NCBI RefSeq assembly: GCF_014650035.1
Contig: NZ_BMUE01000017.1
Coordinates: 62,001 to 126,000 of the forward strand
Length of the DNA stretch: 64,000 nt
Origin: Streptomyces lucensis JCM 4490
GTDB lineage: Bacteria; Actinomycetota; Actinomycetes; Streptomycetales; Streptomycetaceae
Reading direction: 5' to 3'
In this document: positions 8,389-16,233 of the stretch, piece after piece
Layout: each line of letters begins with the position of its first letter
How positions within the stretch are numbered: the first letter of the stretch is position 1
Position numbers and translations under genes: made by a program
The notes under the pieces: generated by a model
What the model saw: the letters and a program-made list of their open reading frames with translations, nothing else
Database searches by the model: none
Told to the model about the DNA's origin: nothing

Positions 8389-8698
8389 CGGAACCCGGCC
8401 CCGAGGACGACGGGGCCGCTCGCCGATGGCCGACCGCCGACCGCCGTGGGCGGCTGTTCCGCAGGGCGATGGGGGTCCCCCGGCGCGAGCGGAGTCGAGC
8501 GTGGGGGAGGGTGGGCGCGGCCCACAGCGCCGGGCGCGCCGACACCGACCCCGGCCGCAGCCAACCCAAGGCGCCTCCCTGGCCAACGGCACCCGGCCCA
8601 CGGCACCCGGGCCGACGACACCCGGCCGACGCCCCCCGGGCCACCGCACCCCCACGCGGCCGAAGCCAACCGCAGGGGAGCCGTAGAATCGCCTCACC
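8389..8698. other. Noncoding gap with a Streptomyces-type dispersed palindrome
   Basis: A 310-base stretch with no credible gene. It contains a CCCCC/GGGGG-flanked dyad (8477-8507) with the inner CGA/TCG pattern that I know as a frequent intergenic element in Streptomyces, followed by a run of CACCCGG-like degenerate repeats to about 8660. The end holds the promoter region of the cysteine desulfurase gene. No clear -35/-10 pair is visible. Confidence 0.5.
8471..8510. repeat. Dispersed palindromic intergenic repeat
   Basis: GGGGGTCCCCCGGCGCGAGC followed by GGAGTCGAGCGTGGGGGAGG. The arms CCCCC (8477-8481) and GGGGG (8503-8507) bracket an imperfect dyad. Near-identical elements recur between genes across Streptomyces chromosomes; this is stated from general knowledge. 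Confidence 0.5.
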
Positions 8699-9868
8699 AT
8701 GGCTTACCTCGACCACGCCGCCACGACCCCGATGCTCCCGGAGGCGGCAGAGGCACTGACCGCCCAGCTGAGCATCACCGGCAACGCGTCCTCCCTGCAC
8801 GCTTCCGGCCGCCGGGCCCGCCGCACGGTCGAGGAGTCCCGCGAGACGCTCGCGGAAGCGCTGGGCGCCCGCCCCAGCGAGGTCGTCTTCACCTCGGGCG
8901 GCACCGAGGCCGACAACCTCGCCGTGAAGGGCCTCTACTGGTCGCGCCGCGCCGCCGACCCGGCCCGCACCCGCGTCCTCGCCAGCCCCGTCGAGCACCA
9001 CGCCGTCCTCGACGCCGTGCACTGGCTCGGCGAGCACGAGGGCGCCACCGTCGAGTACCTCCCCGTCGACTCGCACGGCCGCGTCCACCCCGAGGCGCTG
9101 CGCGAGGCCGTCGCCCGCAACCCCGGCGACGTCGCCCTGGCCACCGTGATGTGGGCCAACAACGAGATCGGCACGGTCATGCCGGTCCGTGAACTCGCCG
9201 ACGTCGCAGCGGAGTTCGACGTTCCGCTGCACGCCGACGCGGTCCAGGCCCTCGGTCAGGTTCCGGTCGACTTCGCCGCCTCCGGCCTCGCCGCGATGAC
9301 CGTCTCCGGCCACAAGGTCGGCGGCCCCTACGGCATCGGCGCGCTGATCCTGGGCCGCGAGCACACACCCGTCCCCGTCCTGCACGGCGGCGGCCAGGAA
9401 CGGCACGTCCGCTCCGGGACGCTCGACGTCCCCGCGGTCGCCTCCTTCGCCGTCGCCGGCCGCCTCGCCGCCGAGCAGCGGGCGTGGTTCGCGCGTGAGA
9501 TCGGCGCCCTCCGGGACCAGTTGATCGACGCCGTGCGCGACGCCGTGCCCGACGCGATCCTCGGCGGCGACCCGGCGCCCGGGGGCCGTCTGCCGGCCAA
9601 CGCGCACTTCACCTTCCCGGGGTGTGAGGGCGACTCCCTGCTGCTCCTGCTGGACGCCCAGGGCATCGAGTGCTCCACGGGATCGGCCTGCACCGCGGGC
9701 GTGGCCCAGCCCAGCCACGTCCTGCTCGCCACCGGCGCCGACCCGGACCTGGCGCGCGGCACCCTGCGTTTCTCCCTCGGCCACACCTCCACCGAGGCGG
9801 ACGTCGAGGCGGTCGCCAAGGCCATCGGCCCGGCGGTGGAACGGGCCCGTGTGGCGGGGCTGAGCTGA
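8699..9868 (+). CDS. Cysteine desulfurase (NifS/IscS family)
   Basis: A 389-residue PLP enzyme that takes sulfur from cysteine as an enzyme persulfide. The PLP lysine is K206 in SGHKVGG, the cofactor-binding GGTEADN is at 67-73, and the persulfide cysteine C331 lies in STGSACTAG, the long-loop class I arrangement. mnmA lies 1 kb downstream on the same strand, so it is a likely sulfur source for tRNA 2-thiolation, and possibly for thiamine thiazole. A TPP riboswitch on the other strand points into its 3' end. The start ATG immediately follows CTCACC with a weak Shine-Dalgarno. Confidence 0.93.
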   Translation: MAYLDHAATTPMLPEAAEALTAQLSITGNASSLHASGRRARRTVEESRETLAEALGARPSEVVFTSGGTEADNLAVKGLYWSRRAADPARTRVLASPVEHHAVLDAVHWLGEHEGATVEYLPVDSHGRVHPEALREAVARNPGDVALATVMWANNEIGTVMPVRELADVAAEFDVPLHADAVQALGQVPVDFAASGLAAMTVSGHKVGGPYGIGALILGREHTPVPVLHGGGQERHVRSGTLDVPAVASFAVAGRLAAEQRAWFAREIGALRDQLIDAVRDAVPDAILGGDPAPGGRLPANAHFTFPGCEGDSLLLLLDAQGIECSTGSACTAGVAQPSHVLLATGADPDLARGTLRFSLGHTSTEADVEAVAKAIGPAVERARVAGLS

Positions 9869-9889
9869 GACGCGAAGCGACCCACGAGG

Positions 9890-10000
9890 CGGGTTCCCTT
9901 CGCCGGTATGGTCCGGATCAGGTGCTGGGGGTCGCCGTCCGGTTCTGTGCCAGCAACCTTTCGGCCTCTCAGCCCGAGCGTCGACGTCGGCACCAGCGGA
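9890..10000 (-). ncRNA. TPP (THI-box) riboswitch aptamer, orphan orientation
   Basis: Read on the minus strand, this has the conserved TPP parts in order: CTGGTGCC, CTGAGA (9972-9967), a short hairpin GGCCGAAAGGTTGCTGGC, and ACCTGATCCGGACCATACC (9923-9905), then GGCGAAGGGAA. The last block matches the invariant ACCTGATCTGGATAATGCCAGCG pattern. Upstream on that strand is an A+T-rich segment with TATATT (10076-10071), a plausible -10. No thiamine gene follows: transcription would run antisense into the cysteine desulfurase gene. A weak hairpin, ACCC-N7-GGGT (9881-9895), lies just after the aptamer. Confidence 0.87.
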
Positions 10001-10070
10001 AACCGTGTGTCTCTCGCTGAAGTCGGCTACTCCGCTTGGACTCCCTCACTCGTCTCGCAGGTCTGACTTC

Positions 10071-10076
10071 AATATA
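10071..10076 (-). promoter_or_regulatory. -10-like box upstream of the TPP riboswitch
   Basis: TATATT on the minus strand, in a local A+T-rich patch rare in this chromosome, about 75 bases upstream of the aptamer. A T-run (TTTTTG, 10099-10094) lies 17 bases further up and is either a poor -35 or the end of the amidase terminator. Confidence 0.4.
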
Positions 10077-10109
10077 GAACGACTCGTAACGGACAAAAAG
10101 GGCTGAGGC

Positions 10110-10796
10110 CTAGATTTTTTCCCGGCTTTCACGCGCCCGCCGCGCCAGCCCCACATAGCGGTCCCAGTCCCAGTGCGGCCCCGGGTCGGTGTGGTCCGTG
10201 CCCGGCACCTCCACGTGGCCGATGACGTGCTCGCGGTCCACGGGCATCCCGTACCGCGCGCATATCGCCGCCGTCAGCCGCGCCGAGGCCGCGTACATGG
10301 CGTCCGTGAAGGAGGAGGCGTCCTCCACGAACCCCTCGTGCTCTATGCCGACACTGCGCTCGTTGTACGAGCGGTTCCCCGCGTGGTAGGCCACGTCCAG
10401 CTCCCGCACGAGCTGGGTCACCCGCCCGTCCCGGCGCACGATGTAGTGCGCCGCCACCTCGTGCGACGGGTCCTGGAAGACCTTCACCGCCGACGCGTAG
10501 CCGCCCTGGGTGACATGGATGACGACCCGGTCGACGGGATAGTCGTCCGGCCGGTCCGCCCGCCGGTAGTTCGCCGCGGAGGCCGCCACCCAGCGCGCGC
10601 CCCGGAAGTCCACCGCGCCCGCCACCCGTGGCCGCTCGACGCCGGGCAGCCGCCACCACAGCCGGGACAGCTCCTGCCGGGCCAGCACGGCCGTGCCCAC
10701 GGCCGCCGCGGCCCCGCCGGCCAGCAGGGCCCGCCGCCCCAGCCGCCGGTCCGCGTCGTCCCTCATCGCACCCACGCGCTCCTCACCCGCCCCCAT
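10110..10796 (-). CDS. Tat-exported N-acetylmuramoyl-L-alanine amidase (Amidase_2/PGRP fold)
   Basis: A 228-residue cell-wall hydrolase cleaving the MurNAc-L-Ala bond. The N-terminus carries a twin-arginine signal (RRLGRRALLAGGAAAAVGTAVLA). The amidase_2 fold follows: VVIHVTQGG with the first zinc histidine, YNERSVGIEHEGF, and DHTDPGPHWDWDRY with the final ligand. ATG 10796 has GGAG six bases upstream; an internal ATG at 10766 with GAGGAG is an alternative that keeps the signal. It is divergent from mnmA with about 60 bases between starts. Its stop is followed by a short GGC/GCC stem and a T5 run just before the riboswitch promoter. Confidence 0.88.
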   Translation of the reverse strand: MGAGEERVGAMRDDADRRLGRRALLAGGAAAAVGTAVLARQELSRLWWRLPGVERPRVAGAVDFRGARWVAASAANYRRADRPDDYPVDRVVIHVTQGGYASAVKVFQDPSHEVAAHYIVRRDGRVTQLVRELDVAYHAGNRSYNERSVGIEHEGFVEDASSFTDAMYAASARLTAAICARYGMPVDREHVIGHVEVPGTDHTDPGPHWDWDRYVGLARRARESREKI

Positions 10797-10855
10797 GTGA
10801 TCTCCAACGGACGTCCGGCGGCCCCGGTTCCCGCGCCCCGTACCCTGGAAGGGCT

Positions 10856-11986
10856 ATGACTGACACCCCGCAGCGCACCCGCCCCCTCCGCGTTCTCGCC
10901 GCCATGTCCGGCGGAGTCGACTCCGCCGTCGCCGCCGCGCGCGCCGCGGAAGCCGGACACGACGTCACCGGCGTCCACCTCGCGCTCTCCGCGAACCCGC
11001 AGTCCTTCCGTACCGGCGCGCGGGGCTGCTGCACCATCGAGGACTCGCGCGACGCCCGCCGCGCCGCCGACGTCATCGGCATCCCGTTCTACGTCTGGGA
11101 CCTGGCCGACCGCTTCCGCGAGGACGTCGTCGAGGACTTCGTCGCCGAGTACGAGGCCGGCCGCACCCCGAACCCGTGCCTGCGCTGCAACGAGAAGATC
11201 AAGTTCGCCGCGCTCCTGGACAAGGCGCTGGCGCTGGGCTTCGACGCCGTCTGCACCGGTCACTACGCGAAGGTGATCGTGAACGAGGACGGCTCCCGCG
11301 AGCTGCACCGCGCCTCCGACATGGCCAAGGACCAGTCGTACGTCCTCGGCGTCCTCGACGACAGGCAGCTCGCCCACGCGATGTTCCCGCTCGGCGACAC
11401 GGTCACCACCAAGGAGGAGATCCGCGCCGAGGCCGAGCGCCGGGGCCTCGCGGTGGCCAAGAAGCCCGACTCCCACGACATCTGCTTCATCGCCGACGGC
11501 GACACCCAGGGCTTCCTGGCCCAGCGCCTCGGCCGGGCCGAGGGCGACGTCGTCGACGAGTCCGGCGCCAAGCTGGGCACGCACGAGGGCGCGTACGGCT
11601 TCACCATCGGCCAGCGCAAGGGCCTGCGCATCGGCACCCCGGCCGCCGACGGCAAGCCGCGCTACGTCCTGGACATCTCCCCGGTCACCAACACCGTCAC
11701 CGTCGGCCCCGCCGCCGCCCTGGACGTCACCGCCCTCACCGCGATCAAGCCCCGCTGGTGCGGCGCCGCCCCCACCGGCCCCGGCACCTACACCGCCCAG
11801 CTGCGGGCCCACGGCGGCGAGACCGAGGTGACGGCGGAACCGGTCGACGGCTCGCTGGAGGTGTCGTTCACCGAGCCGGTCCGCGGCGTCGCCCCCGGCC
11901 AGGCGATCGTCCTGTACGACGGCACCCGCGTGGTCGGCTCGGCGACGATCGCGTCCACGGTCCGGGCGGCGTCCCCCGTGTCCTGA
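10856..11986 (+). CDS. mnmA: tRNA-specific 2-thiouridylase MnmA
   Basis: A 376-residue cytoplasmic enzyme that installs sulfur at U34 of Lys, Glu and Gln tRNAs using ATP. The PP-loop SGGVDS is at 18-23. The catalytic cysteine pair is C108 (NPCLRCN) and C210 (SHDICFI), as in MnmA. GTGHYAKV-like and GQRKGLRIG segments are also present, and the length fits the family. The start ATG follows CTGGAAGGGCT; longer readings upstream are not supported. The cysteine desulfurase 1 kb upstream is the probable persulfide donor. Confidence 0.95.
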   Translation: MTDTPQRTRPLRVLAAMSGGVDSAVAAARAAEAGHDVTGVHLALSANPQSFRTGARGCCTIEDSRDARRAADVIGIPFYVWDLADRFREDVVEDFVAEYEAGRTPNPCLRCNEKIKFAALLDKALALGFDAVCTGHYAKVIVNEDGSRELHRASDMAKDQSYVLGVLDDRQLAHAMFPLGDTVTTKEEIRAEAERRGLAVAKKPDSHDICFIADGDTQGFLAQRLGRAEGDVVDESGAKLGTHEGAYGFTIGQRKGLRIGTPAADGKPRYVLDISPVTNTVTVGPAAALDVTALTAIKPRWCGAAPTGPGTYTAQLRAHGGETEVTAEPVDGSLEVSFTEPVRGVAPGQAIVLYDGTRVVGSATIASTVRAASPVS

Positions 11987-12031
11987 CACCGGCCGCCCAG
12001 GGCCCGGACGACGAGGCTTCGCGGACACCCC

Positions 12032-13036
12032 TCAGTCCCAGTCCCACGTCACCCCCACGTGCCCCGGCTGGATCTCCGGCTCCACGATGTGCACCGTGCC
12101 GTGGGCGTTCAGCGTCAGGTCGGCGACGAACTCCGGCGGCACGTGCACCGAGGGGCGGCCGAAGCGGCGGCAGCGCACCGGCAGCGCCGCCCGGTCGAAG
12201 GCGACCTGGAGCACGTAGCCGCCGCCCGCGTACGAGAAACCCCGGAAGTACTCGCGGCTCGGCTCGCCCGTGCCGTCCTCGAAGCGGTAGCGCAGCGCCG
12301 CCGTCTCGCCCGCGCCGAGCCGCGCGTCGAACAGCAGCTCCACGGCCAGGATCCCGGCCTCGGCCGCCCGCCGCACCCGTCCGACCCGGCAGTTCTCCAC
12401 ACCCACCACGCCTATCCGCCCGGTGTCGCAGCCGACCTCGCCGACGTGGATCGCCGTGTAGCGGTCCACGCCGTCCCGGTGCGCCCGCACCACGTGCTGG
12501 GCCTCGCGGCTGGCGAGCCGCCGGTCGCCGTCGATCTGCACCCGCTCGTACTGCAGCACGGTGTGCAGCCCGCCGTCCCGCGGCGCCTCCAGTTCGCCGA
12601 GCAGCCGCTCCAGCGCCGAGCCCGGGCCCACCAGCATCCGGAACGGCCGGGCCACCGGCTGGTCGGCCGGCGCACGCGGACCGAGCAGCCGGGTCAGGGA
12701 GTGCTCGGGCAGCTCCAGCACCTCCTCCAGCGCGGTCACCGCCCGCAGCGACTCCGGCCGGTCCGGCCGGCGGATGCCGCGCTGCCAGTAACTCAGGCTG
12801 GTCACTCCGACATTGATGCCGCGTTGCTCCAGCCGGTGCCGCACCCGGTGCAGCGCGAGACCGCGGGCGGCGAGTGCGGCCCGCAGCGCCTCCGGGAACG
12901 GGCCGGTGCGCAGCGCCTCGGCCAGCCGCGCCTCCGCCGCGTCACGCGGTAGCGGGTGGGCGTCCCGCGCACGGAGGGCGGACCCGGACTCCGGGCGGGT
13001 GCGCCCCGCTTCCGGTTCGTCACCCTGCGATGTCAC
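12032..13036 (-). CDS. XRE-like HTH protein of unknown function, conserved in Streptomyces
   Basis: About 334 residues. The N-terminal third looks like a cryptic helix-turn-helix region: ALHRVRHRLEQRG, then VTSLSYWQRGIRRPDRPESLRAVTALEEVL, reminiscent of XRE domains that read a scheme of allowed entries. The C-terminal two thirds (about 120-334) are a beta-rich domain without a known match, ending EPEIQPGHVGVTWDWD. I place the start at GTG 13036, with GAAGGGAAG upstream; a TTG one codon earlier is possible. It converges on mnmA. It may be a ligand-responsive regulator, but no target is evident. Confidence 0.7.
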   Translation of the reverse strand: MTSQGDEPEAGRTRPESGSALRARDAHPLPRDAAEARLAEALRTGPFPEALRAALAARGLALHRVRHRLEQRGINVGVTSLSYWQRGIRRPDRPESLRAVTALEEVLELPEHSLTRLLGPRAPADQPVARPFRMLVGPGSALERLLGELEAPRDGGLHTVLQYERVQIDGDRRLASREAQHVVRAHRDGVDRYTAIHVGEVGCDTGRIGVVGVENCRVGRVRRAAEAGILAVELLFDARLGAGETAALRYRFEDGTGEPSREYFRGFSYAGGGYVLQVAFDRAALPVRCRRFGRPSVHVPPEFVADLTLNAHGTVHIVEPEIQPGHVGVTWDWD

Positions 13037-13296
13037 CAAGGGGAGCTTCCCTTCGCCCCGTCGCGCGCCGGCACGACGTGAATGTTCACTTCCCGGCCCA
13101 CGGGCGGGTCCGCGGGGCCGCGATGCTACCAGTGGTAAGTGCCGTGGCGTTCACAGTCGTACGGCGTCCGTTCACACGGGCGCCCGCACCCCGATCGTGG
13201 CCGTTGACCATGTTCCGCCACTCGTCGATGCTCTCCGCCAAGCGTCCGGACGCGCTCCTTCCACCCCTTCCCCACCCCACCAGGGAGGACCGCCCC

Positions 13297-13935
13297 ATGT
13301 CTCCCAGCGTCCCCCGCTCGCCGCGCAAGCGCGGCAGACGCGGACCCGCCCTCGCGGGCTGCCTGCTCGCCACCGTCCTCTCACTGACCACGGCGAGCGC
13401 CGCCACCGCCGCCCCGGCCCCGGCCGGCCCCACCGGCTTGGCGGCGGCCACGAGCGGCTCCTACCAGCTGAACTTCGACATGCAGGCACAGCAGAAGACC
13501 AACTGGTGCTGGGCGGCCAGCGGTGCCAGCATCGCGGCCTGGCACGGCCGCGGCTACAGCCAGAACGCTTTCTGCGACGCGGCCTTCGGTTACAGCCAGA
13601 ACACCGCCTGCCCCAACAACCAGGCCACGCTCGCCAACGACCAGCGGGCGTACGACTGGATGGGCCTCAACCCCGGCACGTACATCCAGGGCCGCATCGG
13701 CTACTCGGGCCTGCAGAACGAGATCAACGCCGGCCGCCCCGTGCAGACCCGCATCCAATGGAGCTCCGGCGGCGGCCACATGGAGGTGCTGTACGGCTAC
13801 GACACCTCCAGGAGCTGGGTGTACTGGGGCGACCCGTGGCCCGACGACTACCGCTACAACTGGGCGACGTACGGCTACTACGCGAACAACGCGGACTTCA
13901 GCTGGACCCACACGCTCTACGGGATAGGGGCGTGA
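13297..13935 (+). CDS. Secreted papain-like cysteine protease (C39-like/staphopain-type fold)
   Basis: A 212-residue exported protein. A basic signal peptide (RKRGRRG, then a hydrophobic core at 17-38) ends in ATAAPA. The catalytic cysteine C71 sits in NWCWAASG, the histidine H161 in GGHMEVLYGYD, and an Asp179 in WGDPWP completes the papain-like arrangement. Two further cysteines (C93, C105) may form a disulfide. There is almost no propeptide, unlike most papain-fold zymogens. The ATG follows AGGGAGGAC. The next gene overlaps or abuts its stop, so the two exported proteins are probably made together, the second perhaps acting as chaperone, inhibitor or substrate. Confidence 0.82.
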   Translation: MSPSVPRSPRKRGRRGPALAGCLLATVLSLTTASAATAAPAPAGPTGLAAATSGSYQLNFDMQAQQKTNWCWAASGASIAAWHGRGYSQNAFCDAAFGYSQNTACPNNQATLANDQRAYDWMGLNPGTYIQGRIGYSGLQNEINAGRPVQTRIQWSSGGGHMEVLYGYDTSRSWVYWGDPWPDDYRYNWATYGYYANNADFSWTHTLYGIGA

Positions 13936-13940
13936 CCGCC

Positions 13941-14789
13941 ATGAAGCCGATCCGCACCCTGGCCCGCCCGGCCGCCGCCGGAACGCTCGCCGCCGCCGTG
14001 CTCGTGCTGAGCGGCGCCGGCTCCGCCAAGGCCGCCACCGGGACCCCCGCAGTCCCGCGCGCCTACAGCGCCGGTCAGCTCGCCGACGCCCGGGCCGTCG
14101 CCGGCAGCGACGCCACGCTGGGCGTGCTCCGCCGCTTCTTCGCCAAGGCACCCGGCCACGACGGCGCCGGGACCTCCCGGGGAGCCGCACAGGCCGCACC
14201 GCGCCTCACCGGCGCCAGCACCACCGTCTACACCCTGAACGCCGACTTCGTCGCGGGCCGTGAGGGCGCACCGGTCGCCAAGCCCGCGTTCGTCGCCAGC
14301 GACGCGCTCTGCGCGGACGGCCGGCGGGCCTCGGTGTGGAGCGTGCGGACGAAGCGGGGCTGGCAGGTGGTGAACATCGCCACCGGCACCGACGAGACCA
14401 CGTACGCCGCCAAGGCGCACGGCCGCGGCACGGTGTTCCGCGAGCCGCAGATCAACGCCTGGTACGTGCTGCGCGGCGACCGGGTGCTGCCGCTCAACAC
14501 CGAGGCGCGGGCGGCGGTCGGCGGCCACGGCACCACCGTGGCCGGGTACCGGCGGCACGTCCACTCGTCGTACGGCTCCCGGCTGGCCGGGTCCGCGTAC
14601 GACCGCGAGGGCTACGCCGGCGGCTTCGGCGAGTCGTCCGTCCGCGCCGCCGCGGCTGCCGCGACGGACGGCCGGGACTCCGGCACGGATGCCGGCACCC
14701 TGGCCGGCCTGGGCACGGCCGGCGCCGCCCTCACGCTGGGAGCCGCCCTCGTCGGGCGCCGGCTCCTCAAAGGCCCCGGAGTGCGGTGA
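13941..14789 (+). CDS. Secreted, C-terminally anchored protein of unknown function, coupled to the protease
   Basis: About 282 residues, not recognised. A signal peptide (MKPIRTLARPAAAG, hydrophobic to about 27, SAKAAT) precedes an extracellular domain with WSVRTKRGWQVVNIATGTDET and VFREPQINAWYVL. A hydrophobic segment near the end (about 251-273) followed by GRRLLKG suggests a membrane anchor or sorting tail without LPXTG. The start is ATG 13941, with AGGGG spaced well; a GTG at 13932 overlapping the protease stop (GTGA) would give three more residues. Tight linkage to the pro-less protease suggests it controls or localises that enzyme. Confidence 0.75.
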   Translation: MKPIRTLARPAAAGTLAAAVLVLSGAGSAKAATGTPAVPRAYSAGQLADARAVAGSDATLGVLRRFFAKAPGHDGAGTSRGAAQAAPRLTGASTTVYTLNADFVAGREGAPVAKPAFVASDALCADGRRASVWSVRTKRGWQVVNIATGTDETTYAAKAHGRGTVFREPQINAWYVLRGDRVLPLNTEARAAVGGHGTTVAGYRRHVHSSYGSRLAGSAYDREGYAGGFGESSVRAAAAAATDGRDSGTDAGTLAGLGTAGAALTLGAALVGRRLLKGPGVR

Positions 14790-14860
14790 CCTGGCCCGCC
14801 CGCGCTCCGAGGAACGCGCGTAAGGCGGCGGCCCCACACGTCGTCCGGCGCGCGAGCCAG

Positions 14861-14952
14861 GGGGATGGGTCCGCGGAAGCGGCCCCGCGGGGCCCGCACC
14901 CGTCCGGGGGACAGGTGCGGGAAACGGCCCCCGCGGGCCCGGACCCATCCCC
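14861..14952. terminator. Very large stem-loop between convergent genes
   Basis: GGGGATGGGTCC (14861-14872) and GGACCCATCCCC (14941-14952) are perfect 12-base inverted repeats. A nested pair, CCCGCACC and GGTGCGGG, forms an inner stem. It probably acts as a bidirectional terminator although no T-run follows. Confidence 0.55.
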
Positions 14953-14977
14953 ATGGCCAGTCCCCATGGCCGGTCCC

Positions 14978-15013
14978 GCCGTAGGCGCACGGAGCACCCC
15001 GTGCGCCTACGGC
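14978..15013. terminator. 15-bp perfect hairpin overlapping the end of the alpha/beta hydrolase gene
   Basis: GCCGTAGGCGCACGG (14978-14992) pairs perfectly with CCGTGCGCCTACGGC (14999-15013), loop of six bases. The stop codon of the leftward gene (15009-15007) lies inside the right arm, so the terminator is built partly from coding sequence. Confidence 0.6.
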
Positions 15014-15795
15014 GTCCGGCCGGTGAAGAACTCCGCCAGCACCGGCGCCAGCACCTCCGGCTCCACCGCGTGCGTCTGGCCCTCCAGGGTGCGGTACACG
15101 CCTTCGGGCACGGCCCCCGCGACCGCCTCGGCCGCCTGGCGCAGCCACCCGGGGCTCGCCCCGCCCGCGACCGACAGGACCGGCACGGAGACCGCGGCCA
15201 GCCGCTCCCGGGGCAGCAGGCCGTCACCCATGACCGCGTCGTCGTACGCCAGGCTGGGCGCGACCGACTCCATCCCGGCCCACATGGGGGACTGGCGCGC
15301 GCCCCGGATCGTCTCCTCGCCGAGGCCGGTCAGCCGCAGGAACAGCTCCACCGCCTCCCCGCGCCGGCCGTCGGCGAGCGCCCGCTCCAGATTCCGCGTG
15401 TACGCCCGCTTCCCGGCCCCGCCGTCCAGGAAGTCGGCGAACGGCACCTCGTACACCGCCGCCTGACGCACCGGCAGTCCGCTCGCCACCGCCTCCAGCA
15501 CCAGTGCGCCGCCCGAGGAGACGCCGTACAGGCCCGTCGCGCCGCCCACCGCGTCGATCAGCGCGGCCAGGTCCTCGACCTCGCGCTCCACCGCGTACGG
15601 CGCCGTGTCACCGCTGCCGCCGCGGCCACGGCGGTCGTAGACGACGGCCGTGCAGCGGTCCGCGAGCCGGTGCGCCAGGGGCGCCACGGTGCCGCCGGTG
15701 GACATAGCGCCGCTCACCAGGACCACCGTCGGCCCCTGGCCGATCACTTGGTACGCGAGGGACGTGCCGTCGCGGGAAGTCGTCTTCTTGTCCAT
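15007..15795 (-). CDS. Alpha/beta hydrolase
   Basis: A 262-residue cytoplasmic alpha/beta-hydrolase. The oxyanion region is VLVSGAMSTGG, the nucleophile elbow GVSSG places the catalytic serine at 93, and the acid/base histidine is in GQTHAVEP near the C-terminus. The YDRRGRGGSGDT strand-loop is typical of the family. The substrate cannot be inferred. The ATG at 15795 is 63 bases from the DUF427 stop, and both genes run leftward, so they may share a transcript. Confidence 0.85.
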   Translation of the reverse strand: MDKKTTSRDGTSLAYQVIGQGPTVVLVSGAMSTGGTVAPLAHRLADRCTAVVYDRRGRGGSGDTAPYAVEREVEDLAALIDAVGGATGLYGVSSGGALVLEAVASGLPVRQAAVYEVPFADFLDGGAGKRAYTRNLERALADGRRGEAVELFLRLTGLGEETIRGARQSPMWAGMESVAPSLAYDDAVMGDGLLPRERLAAVSVPVLSVAGGASPGWLRQAAEAVAGAVPEGVYRTLEGQTHAVEPEVLAPVLAEFFTGRTP

Positions 15796-15858
15796 GCCCG
15801 TGCAGACTGCCGCACGGCACGGGGCTCATCGCTCACGACACGTCGGTGTCGTGGAAGG

Positions 15859-16182
15859 TCACGCCACTTCGACCTCGTAGAAGCAGAAATGGTCCTTGAT
15901 CGCGGCCACGTCCGGCTTGGGGTCGGGGTACGCCCACACCAGATCGGGCGCGTCCGGCAGCGACCAGTAGGAGGCGGTGCCCTTGAAGGGGCAGACGGTG
16001 TGCGTCTCGGAGGGCGTGAGCAGATCGAGGCGGACGTCCTCGGCGGGGATGTAGTACCGCACCGGACAGCCCGTCTCGCGCAGCACCAGCGGCCGGCCGG
16101 TCTCCGCCAGCACCTGGCCGCCGTGCACCGCGCGCACGCGCTGCTCACCCTGTTCGACGGTGATCTCGTGTCCATGGGTCAT
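15859..16182 (-). CDS. DUF427 domain protein
   Basis: A 107-residue single-domain protein. It has the DUF427 pattern: VRAVHGGQVLAETGRPLVLRE, then YYIPAEDVRLDLL, THTVCPFKGTASYWSL and VWAYPDP. The family has a small beta-barrel fold and no firmly assigned reaction. The start ATG begins MTHGHEI; the longer leftward reading is not supported. It is divergent from the LOG-family gene, with about 50 bases between starts. Confidence 0.88.
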   Translation of the reverse strand: MTHGHEITVEQGEQRVRAVHGGQVLAETGRPLVLRETGCPVRYYIPAEDVRLDLLTPSETHTVCPFKGTASYWSLPDAPDLVWAYPDPKPDVAAIKDHFCFYEVEVA

Positions 16183-16233
16183 ACCGGGTAAGCACCGGCT
16201 GCTCCGCGCTTCTTCCCGCGTACGGTGGGGGGC

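Noticed and set aside
9328..9993. A 221-codon minus-strand frame downstream of the TPP aptamer that could be its target gene
   Set aside because: It starts inside the aptamer itself, is entirely antisense to the cysteine desulfurase, and its protein is an Arg/Ser/Ala-rich low-complexity product typical of shadow frames.
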